Shown here piece after piece: positions 1-12,164 of a stretch of DNA of 64,000 nt. The notes below the pieces were generated by a model. The model saw only the letters and a program-made list of their open reading frames with translations. It did no database searches and was not told the origin of the DNA. Each line of letters begins with the position of its first letter. The stretch's first letter is position 1. Source of the DNA: Darksidea phi (taxonomy: Eukaryota > Ascomycota > Dothideomycetes > Pleosporales > Lentitheciaceae); the NCBI GenBank assembly GCA_030770425.1, contig JASJFT010000075.1, positions 124,001 to 188,000 of the forward strand. The letters are read 5' to 3'. The position numbers and the translations under genes are program-made.

Positions 1-1152
1 TCTGCAACACCGCCAATTGCGAGACCATATCTACCAAACCAGCAAAAATTCCATCAGACTCCCATCGGAGCAAAACATGTGCCCTCAGTCTCTGCTGAGT
101 GATCGGTGTACTCGCTCATGACAAGACATATGTTTTCATTCCGTAATATTTCTTAGTCCTGGAATCAATGGAGAATGGCTGAAGGCGGGTGTTGGACAAT
201 CGATGTATTATGGCGTTTGTGTGTTAGTCCTGACGTAACAAAATTCACTTGTGGCTAGGTATTCTGTCCGAAATAATTCAAAAGATACTGATAGTAGTCC
301 AATTCTTCTACTAGAGCATATGCCTATGCACACTATCTCCTGCATTTACATAACAAAATCTGTGAAGAGCTATATAGTTTTCCTATTGCTTACATATCCT
401 ATTAGCCTTCAATACATAATAGACGTTAGTGGAATTCAGTAGATAATTTTATCCGAGGTAGAAGTTGCTGTGGAGATATCAGCTAGCACAGTAGATACAG
501 ACTTCTAGAACATAACTGTAACAGTGTGGGCAGAATGAATATGTTCGATTGCATTTCTCGAACGGGTTTGGGAGGACCCAGGTTACTTGATCGATCCGGA
601 TATTGCTCTATACCGACAAGGTTGTTTGAGATGTGTCGAAGATGTCTAGCGTTGATACGGAGGATATAATGGTGTACTGCAAGGTGCAAGAGTTCCATCG
701 CCCCATCGGTGGGTTGCTATGTCGGGATCAGTAGATGGAGAGGAGGCATCGAGCCGTGCGTTTGCAGTGGAGCCTATTCCGCCCTGGGATACTTCGAAAT
801 CTAACAACGTTGGCTTGGCCTTGACAATGTTAATGTGAGCCAAAGTGTGTTTGTGGACATAGCCTATTAGTTTCCTAACTGAAGGTTCGGGCAGTAAGTC
901 TCGTTGCCATGGCATAGCGGACAAAAAATGTGGCATTTGACGAACATGTTTCGCTTCTTGTGATAAGCTTCAAGGACAGCAATGTTGGTCAATCAGAAGA
1001 AGTCGAAGTCCCTGTTGCAAGCTCAGCTCAAGATACATTGCTATGTTACTAGCTTACGAGCTTTGGTATGAAATAGTACAACTTTTCCTATCATACATGA
1101 CCCAAATTTCAAGCCAGATGCAGTAGGTCTCCCCACGGTGTCCTCACCCTCA
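1..1152. other. Intergenic, no supported gene
   Basis: Only short, stop-rich reading frames are present on both strands. No splice-linked coding sequence, RNA gene or repeat was recognised. The right end is the probable 3' flank of the minus-strand GW-rich gene. Confidence 0.5.
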
Positions 1153-2915
1153 TTAACCCTTACTCTTCCTCTCCCTCTCTGCGTCCTTTCTGAACTTCTT
1201 CTCGAACACCTCCGGAGGTAAGCGTCGGTTCGTCTTGTCGCCAAACCGGTGGGCAAGCCTCTCCCACAACAAGGAGCGGTCCTGATGCAGTATCCTTGCG
1301 ATCTGCTTGAGATCCGAAGTCGAAAAGGTATCGTCAGGGTAAAGTCTGATATCGATTGGTGAGGCATGGCTGTCTTTGGAGTGAGATCGACCGGCAGATT
1401 TGTTTGAGCTGGAATGGAATTGGTTGTCCTTGTCTTTGCTAGAGTGCTTGGTAGAATGTTTGTCTGAGCCGGGTTTGGAAGCGGGTTTGGACGCTGGTTT
1501 TTGAGTATCCCATGCATTATTGTTATCCCAGCCCGTAGCGGCATTATCGTTGGAGCCCTTGGTGTCTTTCTGGTTGTTGTCCCAACCGGAAGTGAAACCT
1601 CCCGTAGCTCCTCCATTGTTTTCGGGTTTACCCCATCCATCACCATTGCCACCACCAGCGTCTGCGTTCCATCCGCCGCTATTGTCTCCAGCTGGCGCGT
1701 TGGTCTGGCCCCAGCCCGCGTCGCCGCCGCCATTGTTCCAGGGGTCACTCTTGTTGCTGCCGGCCTTGCTCTTGCCGCTCTTTTTGCTGGCTCTGTCTTC
1801 CTCGTTTCCCCAAGTAGTCCCGCCAGCTCCTCCGCTATTGTCTCCAGTTCCCCCAAAGGCGCCCCAGCCACCATCCCCTCCCCCTGTGTTGGCTGCATCG
1901 CCACCTTCCTTCTTGTCGTCTCCTGAGTTACCACCCCAACCAGCTCCTCCCCATGTCGTATCGCCGCCACCTTCATTCTTGTCGTCTCCCGAGTTACCAC
2001 CCCAACCAGCTCCTCCCCATGTCGTATCGCCGCCACCTTCATTCTTGTCTCCTACCGCAGTATCGCCCCATCCGGCAGAGTTCCATCCATCTGCTACGGC
2101 AGCGGCACCGTCTTTATCATTGCCACCAGAGCCAGCGGCTCCCCAGTTATTGTTGTCATTCACCCAAGATGGGCCAGCATCACCGGATTTCTCCTCTTTC
2201 TTCTTTTCGCTCTGCCCCCCCTTTCCCTTATCCCTCTTGCCACCACCACCGCCGCCTTTCTTGCCTTGACCCCGGGGCCGCCAGTCCTTCGGTTTGATCT
2301 GGCCAAATCGGGCTTTGACCGCCTTCTCATCCATTTTGAGCTCTGTACCAATTTGAGCCCACGAGAAATTTTGATCCGAGTTCTTCATCTCCATAAGCTT
2401 TGTATCATCGGCCTCCGTGAAGCCGTGCGTATTGGATTTGTCGCCCTTGTCGTTGTTGACGTTTCCCTGGTTATTCATGTTGTCAAGCTGCTTCGTAGCA
2501 TTATTATCCACATTATCACCACCGAAAGCGCCAAATAAGTCACCAATACCGCCCTCAGATGCGGCTTTCTCGCCCTCAGATGCAGCTTTCTTCGACCATG
2601 CCTTGATATCGGCCTCTTTCGAAGGTCCTGCTGCCAGAGCTCCAGTCAGTCCCGTTTTGCTTTTCTTGGTAAGTGCGTTTCGCCGACCGTCGCTGGCTGC
2701 CCATTCTAGCACAGCGCCGGGAGTTGTCATCTACACAGGTTGTTAGTACAATCGAATGACTGGGAGGAACGATTGCCGCGGACCATTTTGACATAGTCGT
2801 TCGGTTTTGCTGGCCTCGGAGGTGACGGCGGCTTAGTATCCTTGAAGGGTCCTTTGTTGCTCAAGCCTAGGAACCAGCCCATGGACACGCGACGAGGAGG
2901 TTCATTGTAAGCCAT
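1153..2915 (-). CDS. GW/WG-rich protein with two SANT/Myb-like segments
   Basis: Two exons, 2915-2784 and 2730-1153, give 569 aa. The 53-nt intron has a clear 3' end (TACTAAC branch, GTGTAG) but a weak donor (GTCCGC), so translation could instead start at the ATG at 2730, directly after the acceptor. The middle is very rich in Gly, Asp, Asn and Trp, with about 14 GW or WG dipeptides. A SANT-like stretch (about residues 146-192, core SWAQIGTELKMDEKAVKARF) precedes a basic KGGGGGGKRDKGKGG region. A second helical, Trp-containing stretch (about 506-555, DLKQIARILHQDRSLLWERL) lies near the C-terminus. SANT/Myb-like folds bind DNA or histones, and GW/WG repeats in other proteins can bind Argonaute, so a nuclear role is inferred only. 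Two near-identical 66-bp units lie inside the gene. Confidence 0.75.
1915..2046 (-). repeat. Tandem 66-bp coding duplication
   Basis: Two adjacent 66-bp units are nearly identical, with one obvious C/T difference. Each encodes a 22-residue Gly/Trp-rich block centred on DTTWGGAGWGGNSGDDK. The unit length keeps the frame, so GW-motif number can change by slippage. Confidence 0.8.
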
Positions 2916-3891
2916 TGGGGAGGCTGTTATGGTTTTGAACGTGCAGTCGACTACAGGTTGTAGGGAGTGCTTGATCTAGACAGATAATCACAGCAACAGA
3001 CGCTGATATTGCCGAAGGCCGTAGTTGCAGCTCACCCAACTCGCCCAGTGTCTGAAAAAACCCGAGAAACTTGGGAGACGGCTAGGAGACGTAGTAGTGC
3101 AATCGATAGGCAGAAAGTGGAGGTTGCGGGGTGGCGGAAGGTGAGGGCTCGCAGGGTCGTCTTGGCAACCTGGGGAAAGGCGGTGACTTAGCGCAAGAGG
3201 TTGCCTAGTGATATGAAAGTAGATAGCAAGAGATAAACGTGAAATGAAGCAGAAATTTGAAAGATTGGAAATGTAGTCAACAAGATCAAACATACTGATA
3301 GTAGCCTAAGTGATCTTGGAAATTAATGCTAGGGCTGAAGGTACTCATTCTATCCAGTGTCAAGCGTAGTGACTACTTGGGTCAAATTGTTAATGGCGGA
3401 GTAATGACTTCCATGATGTGCATTGGAGCATGCCTGCGCTCATGTACATAGCTCGCATTGAGCATTCAGGCTTCAGAACTGACCTGGGATACGCAATCAG
3501 CCGCTAATTAGCAGTTTCCATTGGAGAGAGACTATTGTTGCCATCGCCAGGCTCATCAGAAGCTTCTTGGAGCAATGCACCCAGCCCAAAGTCGATGTAT
3601 TCGTAGGGCGAGCGCCGAACGGTGCGTCGAATGGGGTTCCGTATTTCCACTACTCTTTCTTATTTTTAATTGAACTATAGGAATACAATTCGGTACTGGC
3701 CGAGAAATATTGCATTGCATTACGGATGTTCTAGTGAACGTCTAACGTTACTATGTGATGGGTTGAAGTTTACCGGCATCGGCCCGACCATTCTTCCGGT
3801 TTCCAGCTGGCATCTCCGAGACCTTTGGCGATGACCAGAAAGTCAACCTCGCGCGCAACACCGCCTGAGCAGCTCCACGACAAGTCCAACT
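2916..3891. other. Divergent promoter region, no supported gene
   Basis: This sits between the minus-strand GW-rich gene and plus-strand emp24 and probably holds both 5' flanks. Short frames at 2988-3293 have no coding character. Confidence 0.5.
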
Positions 3892-4667
3892 ATGCTGTTC
3901 AAATTTTACAGCTTTCTCGTTGCGGCGAGCAGCTTGCTTGCCCTCGCATCGGCACACAACATCCAGATGAAGGCCTACATGCGCGAATGCTTCCACGAGC
4001 AGCTGCACAAGGACGACAAGATGACAGTTACCTTCCAGGTCGGCGATCGCGAATTCGGAGGGAGTGGGAACTTGGAAATTGATTTCTGGGTACGGCCATT
4101 GAGGTACAGCGGGTGTGCGGGGCGGGATGCTGACCGTTTCAATCGCAGATTGAGACACCTTCGCGCGGGTACGAGATCCACCAACGCGGCGTATCTTCCG
4201 GCGACCATTCATTCGAAGCAAAGGAAGACGGCAAATACACATACTGCTTCAATAACGAGCATTGGGGGGCGAACACGAAGGAGGTGTCGTTCAACGTGCA
4301 CGGTATCGTATATGTTCCCGAAGCGGACGCGCCGCAGGACCCGTTGGAGAAGGAAGGTAGGTAGAGATATTATCGGATATGGATCGGAATAGGAGCTGAC
4401 TGCTTTCAGTGCGAACACTATCCGAGATGATTGCGCAGGTCAAGGACGAGCAGAGCTACATTGTTGTCCGGGAACGCACACACAGGAACACGGCTGAGAG
4501 CACCAACAACCGCGTGAAGTGGTGGAGCATTTTCCAGATCTTCGTGCTGATTGGGCAGGGTGTTTTCCAGGTGTGGTGGCTGAAGAGGTTCTTCGAGGTA
4601 TGCTGTAGGCCCTCCAGCAGTCATGTGGCACGACTAACGGCCATGACAGGTCAAGCGCGTCGTGTAG
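3892..4667 (+). CDS. EMP24: p24-family COPII cargo receptor Emp24
   Basis: Exons 3892-4089, 4149-4356, 4410-4597 and 4650-4667 give 203 aa, the usual p24 length. Residues 1-21 form a signal peptide. A GOLD domain follows with the family's paired cysteines (MRECFHEQ and YTYCFNNEH) and the conserved run KEVSFNVHGIVYVPE. Next come a membrane-proximal coiled coil, one transmembrane helix near FQIFVLIGQGVFQVWWL and a cytosolic tail KRFFEVKRVV. That tail has the FF and basic signals used for COPII and COPI binding. p24 proteins cycle between ER and Golgi and help load cargo such as GPI-anchored proteins. The last exon encodes only six codons including the stop, and the CTAAC branch site before it supports this short exon. 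The subfamily (Emp24/beta rather than Erv25/delta) is inferred from the NEHW motif. Confidence 0.93.
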
Positions 4668-5331
4668 GATGCGCCTGCGTTTTGTTTCTTCTGCTTGCAT
4701 CTTGGCATGTGTACTCGCCATTATCTATCATGAGCCATGGTAGTTGGAGGTTGCATTGTTCTGTCTCTTGGCGTTCAGTCTCGCTGGCAAAATGGCACGG
4801 AGTCGGACGGTTGTCCGGATGTATGACCAATAGAAAGAGCACGTTGGAAGTATTCCCAGGGCTGTCCGCCGTGCATGCTAGCTGTTCGATTACGATTTTT
4901 GTCATTGGTAAGTTCTGCGGTTTGGACATTCAATTTCCGTGGCACACAGCGCGTGGACGGCAACGAAGGCTCACGACAGCAATCCAATGCCGGCCCTTTC
5001 TACTGTAGACCTTGATTTACACACTAGCGGCGTCTATCACACAGCCTTTCGAACCACTTTCCCCTTCTCTCCTATGCCTTGCCTCCCCCCACCCCCCTCC
5101 CCTCCTCCTCTCCCCTCCCTAACCCCCGTCGATGCGACCTCTCACCGCACGGGAGTCAGTGAAGGCAGGCGGGATGCGATTCTCAGCATGCCGGCGTTCG
5201 TCGTTCGTCGGCTTGACAAGCGGCGGCGATGGCGGTTGCCACGACAGCCAATTTCCGCCTTCACCGCAGCGCTCTTGCACCAACGGCTGCGTCACCTGTC
5301 ATTTCGCCGCTACCGCAACCCCCCGTCGTAG
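4668..5331. other. Intergenic with pyrimidine-rich tract
   Basis: No gene is supported. A C/T-rich tract at about 5060-5130 lies upstream of the TATA-like box at 5332 and probably belongs to the promoter of the next gene. Confidence 0.5.
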
Positions 5332-5339
5332 TATAAAAG
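5332..5339 (+). promoter_or_regulatory. TATA box
   Basis: TATAAAAG lies about 100 bp upstream of the predicted start codon at 5436 and just before the two short uORFs. It is a perfect TATA consensus with sensible spacing. Confidence 0.5.
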
Positions 5340-5365
5340 CCTCGCTCTTCCTCGTACGTATCACA

Positions 5366-5394
5366 ATGGTTGTCTCAACTTGATGCTCTTTTGA
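5366..5394 (+). promoter_or_regulatory. Two overlapping uORFs (TGATG junction)
   Basis: ATG GTT GTC TCA ACT TGA (5366-5383) overlaps ATG CTC TTT TGA (5383-5394) by one base, in the leader of the gene starting at 5436. Such short uORFs commonly reduce or condition translation of the main frame. Whether they are transcribed depends on the true start site. Confidence 0.5.
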
Positions 5395-5435
5395 CGTCCG
5401 GATGCTCCCGTCGCGCCGTCGTGATTCAGCCGAAG

Positions 5436-7665
5436 ATGCACTCTCCCTCCAGCAGTGGGGCCGATGACCCCGCTTACTACATGACAGAGAGGCCGGATGA
5501 GGCGGGGGCGAGTATGGACTGGGAAGCTAGTATGCCTGTAAGAGTAGCTGAGGGTGAGGGTGAGGGTCGGGACTTGGTTGGTCAGCCATGTGGTGATGCG
5601 GTGGGCTTGGGCATTGCGTCGGAGAGTATGCGGTTCCCGGTCCGTGTGAATGTCAATGGGGATGGCGACTATCCGCGCTCGAATCCTTCGCAGGCCGTTC
5701 CTTCCTCGACGCTCGCTAATGTCAACAATCCTAGGAGGCTGCCTACGCCGCCCTTACACCACGACAACGCCTACAATTCACTGTCGCGATGGCATGCAAA
5801 CGAGCATGCACACGGCCGTGCGGGGGCTAGGTACGTATTCAGCGTCTCCATCAACTGTCGTTCCGCAATTCTGATGGTACCACAGTAATTCCCAGGGGAC
5901 GCCACTACACCCCGGGGCTTTGGATCCTGCCGCTACCTCCGCCGCACAAGCTCTCACGCAGCTGTCGCAACCTCAGCAACACCGCCGGCAATCCGGTGTT
6001 GCAACACCACCTGAGGATACTTTGACTCGTGTTTACCCACGTCAACAAGCTTACAATGCCGGTCCGTCGACGCAACGCCCATGGGCCTATGACGGCAACA
6101 CGAGGATTGCATCTGCTCGCGAGTATAAGACTCCACTAACGCTGCCTCGAAATCAGGGTCATATGCCCCAGCTCTCCATGCCATCTTATGCTCGGAGGGA
6201 CACCAGGCCTGGTATACGGCCATCACTGCCGTTGTTCGAAGCTTCGGGTAGACGCGGCGCTTTGGACTCTCAGCACGAACAACTACCCGTACACATTACG
6301 ACCAGTCCTTTCCAGCCCCCGTCGGACGTTCGGCCTCCACCCATTCAGAACTGGACCGTCACTCCCTATCTTCCTCAACGGAATACTGCGATCCCTGCTG
6401 GCCCATCACCAGGTCCTGAGGGCGGTCTAGATAAGCGTTCGGCTCGCAAGCAGGAAGCCTTCAAGAAGAAGGCAGCAGTGAGGAAACGATCGTCCGCCGA
6501 TGACTCCGACCAGACCGTCGGACGCGGCAATACCAAGGCTCCAAAACTTGGCCCAGATGCAGGCAAAAGCAGTAGAGAGCGCAGGCCTCAACCGATAGAT
6601 GCAACAGCACAACAATATGCTAACACACCCAACGTTGGCATTGCTGTTCCCGTTGGCTTTCAGCACTGGGCGCCTCCGCACGGGTACAACCCAGCTCTTG
6701 GACATCGGCCAGGGTACAATTCAGCAGTCGTCCCTCAACCGGGGCAAGATCTTGCTTTCAGGCCTCCGCCAACGTTTGCCTCGACGTCCCAGCCAAGATA
6801 TATTCAGGGCACAATTGCTCACCCCTATCCGCCCGAGTACACATCTCTACCACACCCACCGCAGGCAGCGTATCAGGTGAACAATACGTACAGCACCCCG
6901 TTCGTCCCCAAGCAATTTGAATGGGACCTATGGGATCAGCCCATTGTTGACGAGTACGAGAACTACAAGTGGTCTGTCAAGATGTACCGGATCGATCCTA
7001 GCGAGACAAAGTGCAAGTTCGCGCAAGCCTGGCTCGAGGCTTCCATCTTCGGAAAGCTTGATAACGACGTCAAGTGCTTTGCCCACTCCACGACCGGCTT
7101 TATCGGTGGGGACGGTGATCTGCTCAGTTTTGTCGTGTTGCACAACGCATCGAACCCTTTTCGGATGGGCCATACCCCGGTGTCAACAACGACAATCGGC
7201 GTGTACGGCTTGTACTGGAACGAGGACGAACTTATCCACTGGAAGACGTTTGCTCCGGGCCTCCGTTACCAACTTAGCAAAGCGGAAGTAGACGGTCAGA
7301 TCAGTGAGGTTCGAAAGTGGGGCCATGATATGAAGGCGAAGGAGAAACGCTTTCATCGCGCCTACTGGATGTGTGCGAATCTTCGTCCGCTGGGGAACTT
7401 ACTGAAACAGGCCGAAAGACTTGACCCTGTTGATAAGTGTGCTGGAAACGACGAGGATGATGGATTCGAAATGACTGAGGCGGAAGTGCGTAACGATGAT
7501 TTGGGAATTGAGTGGGACGACTCGGTCGCTGCGTGGGGAAGAATTCTAGAGGCTGTTGAGCGTGACGATGCGCAGAGTCGGCAGGGTGGGGATCACCAGA
7601 TCCTGTGGTCGTCGGAGTGGGGCGTTGACGACTGTGCTCGAGGTGGAATTATCTCCGGGGATTAG
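5436..7665 (+). CDS. Conserved hypothetical protein, disordered N-terminal half
   Basis: Exons 5436-5830 and 5886-7665 (55-nt intron, GTACGT to CACAG) give 724 aa. 5436 is the first ATG in frame; two shorter uORFs precede it. Roughly the first 460 residues are Pro/Gln/Ser-rich and low in predicted order. They contain a basic, NLS-like stretch KRSARKQEAFKKKAAVRKR. The C-terminal part, from about QFEWDLWDQPIVDEYENYKW, looks globular, with many aromatic residues (for example GVYGLYWNEDELIHWKTF), and ends in an acidic segment. I do not recognise the domain. A nuclear location is a guess from the basic stretch. Confidence 0.75.
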
Positions 7666-8054
7666 TTGGAAGGAGCAGTGCAAGTGTTAGCCCAGCAGCC
7701 TGGGCGGTAACGCCCGTTCTTTAGGTTGGTTGGGTTTCGCGGTTAGTAGCCTTTCCAAAGCGCATTATAATGCGCATGCTGATGTGTGGGCACAGCAACT
7801 ACCTTTCGCGGAAATCTTCCCCCAAAATCTCCTTGGCGGTCCTGATTTTTACGCTTGTACAAACAGGGTATTTGCGGGAGGTGAATTAGAAGCTCTCTAC
7901 GAAGTTGAGGTAGGATAAATTCATGTTTGAAATCAGTCACCGGGCCACCAGAAGTGACACGGTACGATGTCTGCATAATTGGTTATCCAGAACTGTCTAC
8001 AGAGCAATTGCAAGTCAATGTCCAAGAAGGCCGAAGCCATTCGTTTAATAATTT
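7666..8054. other. Convergent 3' intergenic spacer
   Basis: This spacer lies between two genes that end toward each other. No coding sequence or repeat was seen; it should contain both polyadenylation regions. Confidence 0.5.
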
Positions 8055-10490
8055 TTACTCGATCTCCTCCTCTTCATGAAGGCTCAAACTACCCACGCTG
8101 CCCTCCAACCCGGTGCTCTCTTCTTTGAGCAAGTTTGTCTTCTTCCCTTTCGGCCGCGGCTTCCTTTTCTTGCCTCCACTGCCTTCGGTGACGGGTGGTG
8201 CATCGCGAACCCAGCGTGAGATGGCTTCTGCGCGCTCAGTCGAAATGGGATATTCGCGCCCGTCGTCTTGGGCCCAGCGTTTGGGCGCTGGGGCGGGGGA
8301 CGACGGGGACTTGGGCTGGCCGTTGGAGGAAGCTGCGCCTAGCGAGGGAGAATGCGAGTGAGTATGGCCATTGATAGAAGTGGCGCGAGCGCGTTGCTCA
8401 GCCTCGTCGTCTTCTCTGAAGCGGCGTTCGCGCGCGCGGACAGCGCGTTGGAAAGACTCCTCATCGACCACGCGTTCGTCCGCTAGGGCTTCTAGAATGG
8501 CCTCATGCTTCTGTCTCTCGCGCTTCTGGCCCTCTGTTTCCTGGCGTCCTTCGTTCTTACCGAAGCCGTCGCCGCCTGCGCTCTTGGCCTGACCGGGTAG
8601 CGGAGCAGGCCGGCACAAGTTTTCCCACGATGTCGTTAGACCGACCCAGTTCCCTGCGCGGCGAAGCACTTCAATCCAATCCGCGCGTGCTGGACTACGC
8701 GCAGCGAGGAAAATGGGGTAGCCGTCACAGACGCGAGCTAGACGGGCGGCATTGTGTGCGTGCCGTTGGAGCTCTTTTGGAGGTGTTTGCAGGAGGCCGT
8801 GGCAGAGGAGGAGAGAATGGAGGGCATCTGTAAGCAGGGGGTGGTAAGTTATGCTCTCGTGAGAGTCGGCGAAGGCGGTTGCGGCCGCGGAAGCTGCCGA
8901 TTCGGCGGCGGTCCTGGGAGCAGGGTGCGGGTAAGGAGGTAGAGATGGCGGCGGCGCGGGTTCGAAGAGCTGCGATACTTTGAAGATCTCCGGAGGCGGC
9001 AGTTTGGGCCAGGAGGCGCGGTCCGAGTGGTGTCCACGAGGCCCGCGGTGCGGTACAAGAGCATCTGACGTAGGTGAGGCGGTGTTGGACGAGGAGTCCA
9101 AGAGTCTGCTCAGGGGTATCTTGAAGTTATCCTTGGCATAGCCATTGCCATTTGTTGCGCTGCCCAAGCGGCACAAAAACTCTTCTGCGACTTCAGCGGA
9201 GATGCCTGGTGTGTAGTCGAAGTGTGAGAGGAAGGCGGTATAATCTCGTAAAGCACGTTTCGCGTTTTGGCGCAGTTGCTTGCGGGCTTCGGCGCGGTAG
9301 CGGTTCCCTTCTGCCTCGGCGGGGGATTCCGGCGTTGGTTCCTCTCCGGCAGCTATTTGAGCGTCTCTCCTCGCCTTTGCTTCTTCGGCCTCTTTCAACC
9401 CATGCAGAGCACCGTGGACGTGTTGGCAGGCTATGGTGAAGTAGACTCCCGCGCGGTGGAACAAAAGCTGCGTCTCCAGCGAGTCGGGCTGGTCTTCCTC
9501 TGGTATTTTCACTTCCTGCTTCCAGTCGCGACCGTACTGCTCTTGCATGGACTTGGCCAAGACCAATTGGTCCTTTCCAGCCCGGTGCTGCGCCATCAGA
9601 TACCGCGCTGTGCCTAGTGCTGTGGTCAGGTCTTTTGCCGAGTTCGCGTAGTCCTCCTTGAATATGCGCGTCAAGGCTCGCGTCCGTAGCGGTGATCCAT
9701 CGTTCGGCCTTTCGGAGATGATATCGTCCAGCGTGTCCAATGGGGTGTACTGAGCCATCATTCGCGAGGGTATCTTTTCGTGAAAGAAGTGCACATACTT
9801 GGCGTCCACATCATTCGGGTTCCTTTGCAGCACCAAGTGCGCAACGTCCTCCAACGTGGATGCCGACTGCATCGTCGCCACACTGGCCGCAATCTCGTCC
9901 AGATGGTATGCGTGGCTCAACTTGGCCGTCGCCAATTCGCGCATCCGGTGTTTCCGCTCTCTACTCAGCTTCGCATTCCCACCGCCCCCTCCGTACCCGA
10001 GCCCCAACGCTGCTGCACTCCCAAGCATGCCATTTCCGGCATTCAGCGAGTTGCTCAGCGCCGCCGACGTAAGACCGCTAGTCGCACGCACGGCCAGGTT
10101 CGTAGCCTCATCGACGGCCTTGCGTATCTTCACGAGGTCGTAGAACACGGCGGGGTCGATTGGGTGCGGGCGGGGGGAGAGGTAATTGCTGTGGGCGAGC
10201 GACTCGAGGACTTCGGGCGGCAGTTGGAGCCAGGGACCGTGGAAAGAGGAAATGTAGCGCCAATGCCTGTGACATGGGCTGTTAGCCGCAATCCGCTGCT
10301 GTGGTGCGTGTCTATTGACTGTCCAGCGACGTGCCTCCACCTACTTGTTGCGACAAATTATGAGGGCGGATGTCGAGGGTTCGCTCGCGGGCTTCTTGGG
10401 CGCGCCGTTGGCTGGCGGCGGATTCGGTGTGCTCGTGGGGAGCCCGTCCGCCGCGGCGTCTGGCTGCGCGCTCTTCTTCTTGCGCGCCAT
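8055..10490 (-). CDS. Conserved fungal protein, helical TPR-like
   Basis: Exons 10490-10345 and 10266-8055 give 785 aa. The start MARKKKSAQPDAAADG is in a good context, and the intron joins CRNK to HWRYISSFHGPWLQLPPEV in frame. After a basic, Pro-rich N-terminus there are long alpha-helical stretches (for example RALTRIFKEDYANSAKDLTT and a long Ala/Glu-rich region) that resemble tetratricopeptide helices. The C-terminus is charged and low-complexity, with a KKRKPRPKGKKTNLL basic cluster. The family appears conserved in filamentous fungi, sometimes under the label 'histidine kinase group protein', but I see no kinase motifs. The function is not assigned. Confidence 0.8.
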
Positions 10491-12164
10491 GCCGTGGTCG
10501 GTGGCATATGCGGGTAGCCGGAGGTGTCCTGGGTGTGCGTCGTACGAACGCGAGCGCTGATGGGCCAGTTTCCGTATTCAATAAATTTCGAGGGTACCCA
10601 CCTGCAGCTCCTTGGCGCTGCGCAAGAGAGCTAGTGCCCTTCTGCCCTGAGCTTGCTTTGACCTCACTGCTTGGCCCTCCTCCAATCGATAACGCGCCCG
10701 TCTACGGTCGTGTGCGGGCCAGTCACTCCGCAGCCCTGTCTCGTATCGACATCTCCCTTGCATCTCACTCCCCCAATTGATCCGTCGCCCGCTGCCACCG
10801 GCCACAATACGTCATCCTCGCGGCTTACAGATGCACCCGCATGTGCTAGTGTTTCAACAGAAAACCTCGACACGGTTCCTCGGTATTCCGGCGGAACGTT
10901 GAACGTTGAACGTTTCCACCGGCCCGTCGTGCGAGCGAAAACGAGGCTATGACCTTCCCGTTGAGATGTGTTTTACCTTGTAATAGCCATAGCGCCTAGT
11001 TGAACGCGTATGCATTCGGGCCGTACCGAGGCTACAGCAGGGCTACCTCCCTCAGGCAGATCACCTGCAGAACCTCGAGGTGCGTTCTGTTCGCATTGCA
11101 AACCTACCGCGTCTTCTTTGTACCCCCATCTTGCTTTGCCTATTGACTCGAGTTCGGCTACGTCCAATTACTAGCTTTCTCTGACAGACGCGACAGCGCC
11201 ATGGCACCCATGCATTCGATGCTCCACTCCGGAGTCTCCTCCAGACTCCGGCTAGGATGCTCTCTCCCGACAGATTAATCTCCTTCCCGATCTGCTCCGC
11301 GCCCATGATGTTGTTTCTCGTTCCACACCGATGCATTAACTTGGGTTTCGTCCACTATTCGTCGAGCATCTGCTGTGTGTATTGATTCCCTACACCATGC
11401 TGGTGGGGGCTCATCGGCCTCACGCGGATATTCAAGGCAGCTTCACCGCGTGCTGACCACGGTACGCATCTCCTGTCAGGAACGCTTCTCGACAACCAGC
11501 CACCTTTCTCGGCCTTCATGTCCCCAGAACTTGGCTGCATACCTCCGACTGCATATTTCAGTACGTCTACTTGGCGTTGCACTGCGCTTCACGAACCCTC
11601 CAACCCCGTCGACACATAACGGCAGACTCCACTAATTCCGCTCTCGAGAGCTTGACATTACCACCATGTTTCATTCGAGACCCTCTGAAATATGACATCG
11701 AAACGATTTGTGCTTCGGTCTTCTCAAAATAAACATTTTCTTTCAACTATTCAAGGCCAAAACAAGATAGCCAGAGGCCGCGTCCGAGATCGCGGCTAGA
11801 TCCTGGACTGCTTCTCCAATGGTGGGTGCGAACGCTGCATCTCCCCACTCTCGCAGCCACTTCGAAACTTTCCCCGCCCCGCCTTCTAAAGCATGGTCGG
11901 GAGCCAGCGCTGCGTCTTCGGCGAAAGCGCGCGCCACCTTCCGTTTCCAGGAAAGCGGTGCTATCATATCACATATTGCCGGTCCTGCAGGATAGTATCT
12001 TTAGTATATCCTAAATCTAGAAGTACAGGCGTGATATATAATCGGTGCAGATCATCATCGCCTATTCATCAGCAAGGCTCGAGGTCATCTTCTCTTCCCT
12101 ATACTCCCCGTTTAATAGCGAATATATTCAATCACTTCTGTCCATTTCTCACATTACTTTCACG
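10491..12164. other. Intergenic, no supported gene
   Basis: About 1.7 kb between a minus-strand and a plus-strand gene. Only stop-rich short frames are present. A small direct repeat (AACGTTG repeated three times near 10892-10911) is present. A TATA-like ATATATAAT lies near 12033, upstream of the permease. Confidence 0.5.

Noticed and set aside
1520..2269. 249-aa Pro/Leu-rich plus-strand frame
   Set aside because: It is the antisense shadow of the Gly/Asp/Trp-rich repeats of the minus-strand gene, with no domain of its own.
9780..10517. 245-aa plus-strand frame opposite the 785-aa gene
   Set aside because: Its composition mirrors the real minus-strand exon, and the intron of that gene lies inside it.
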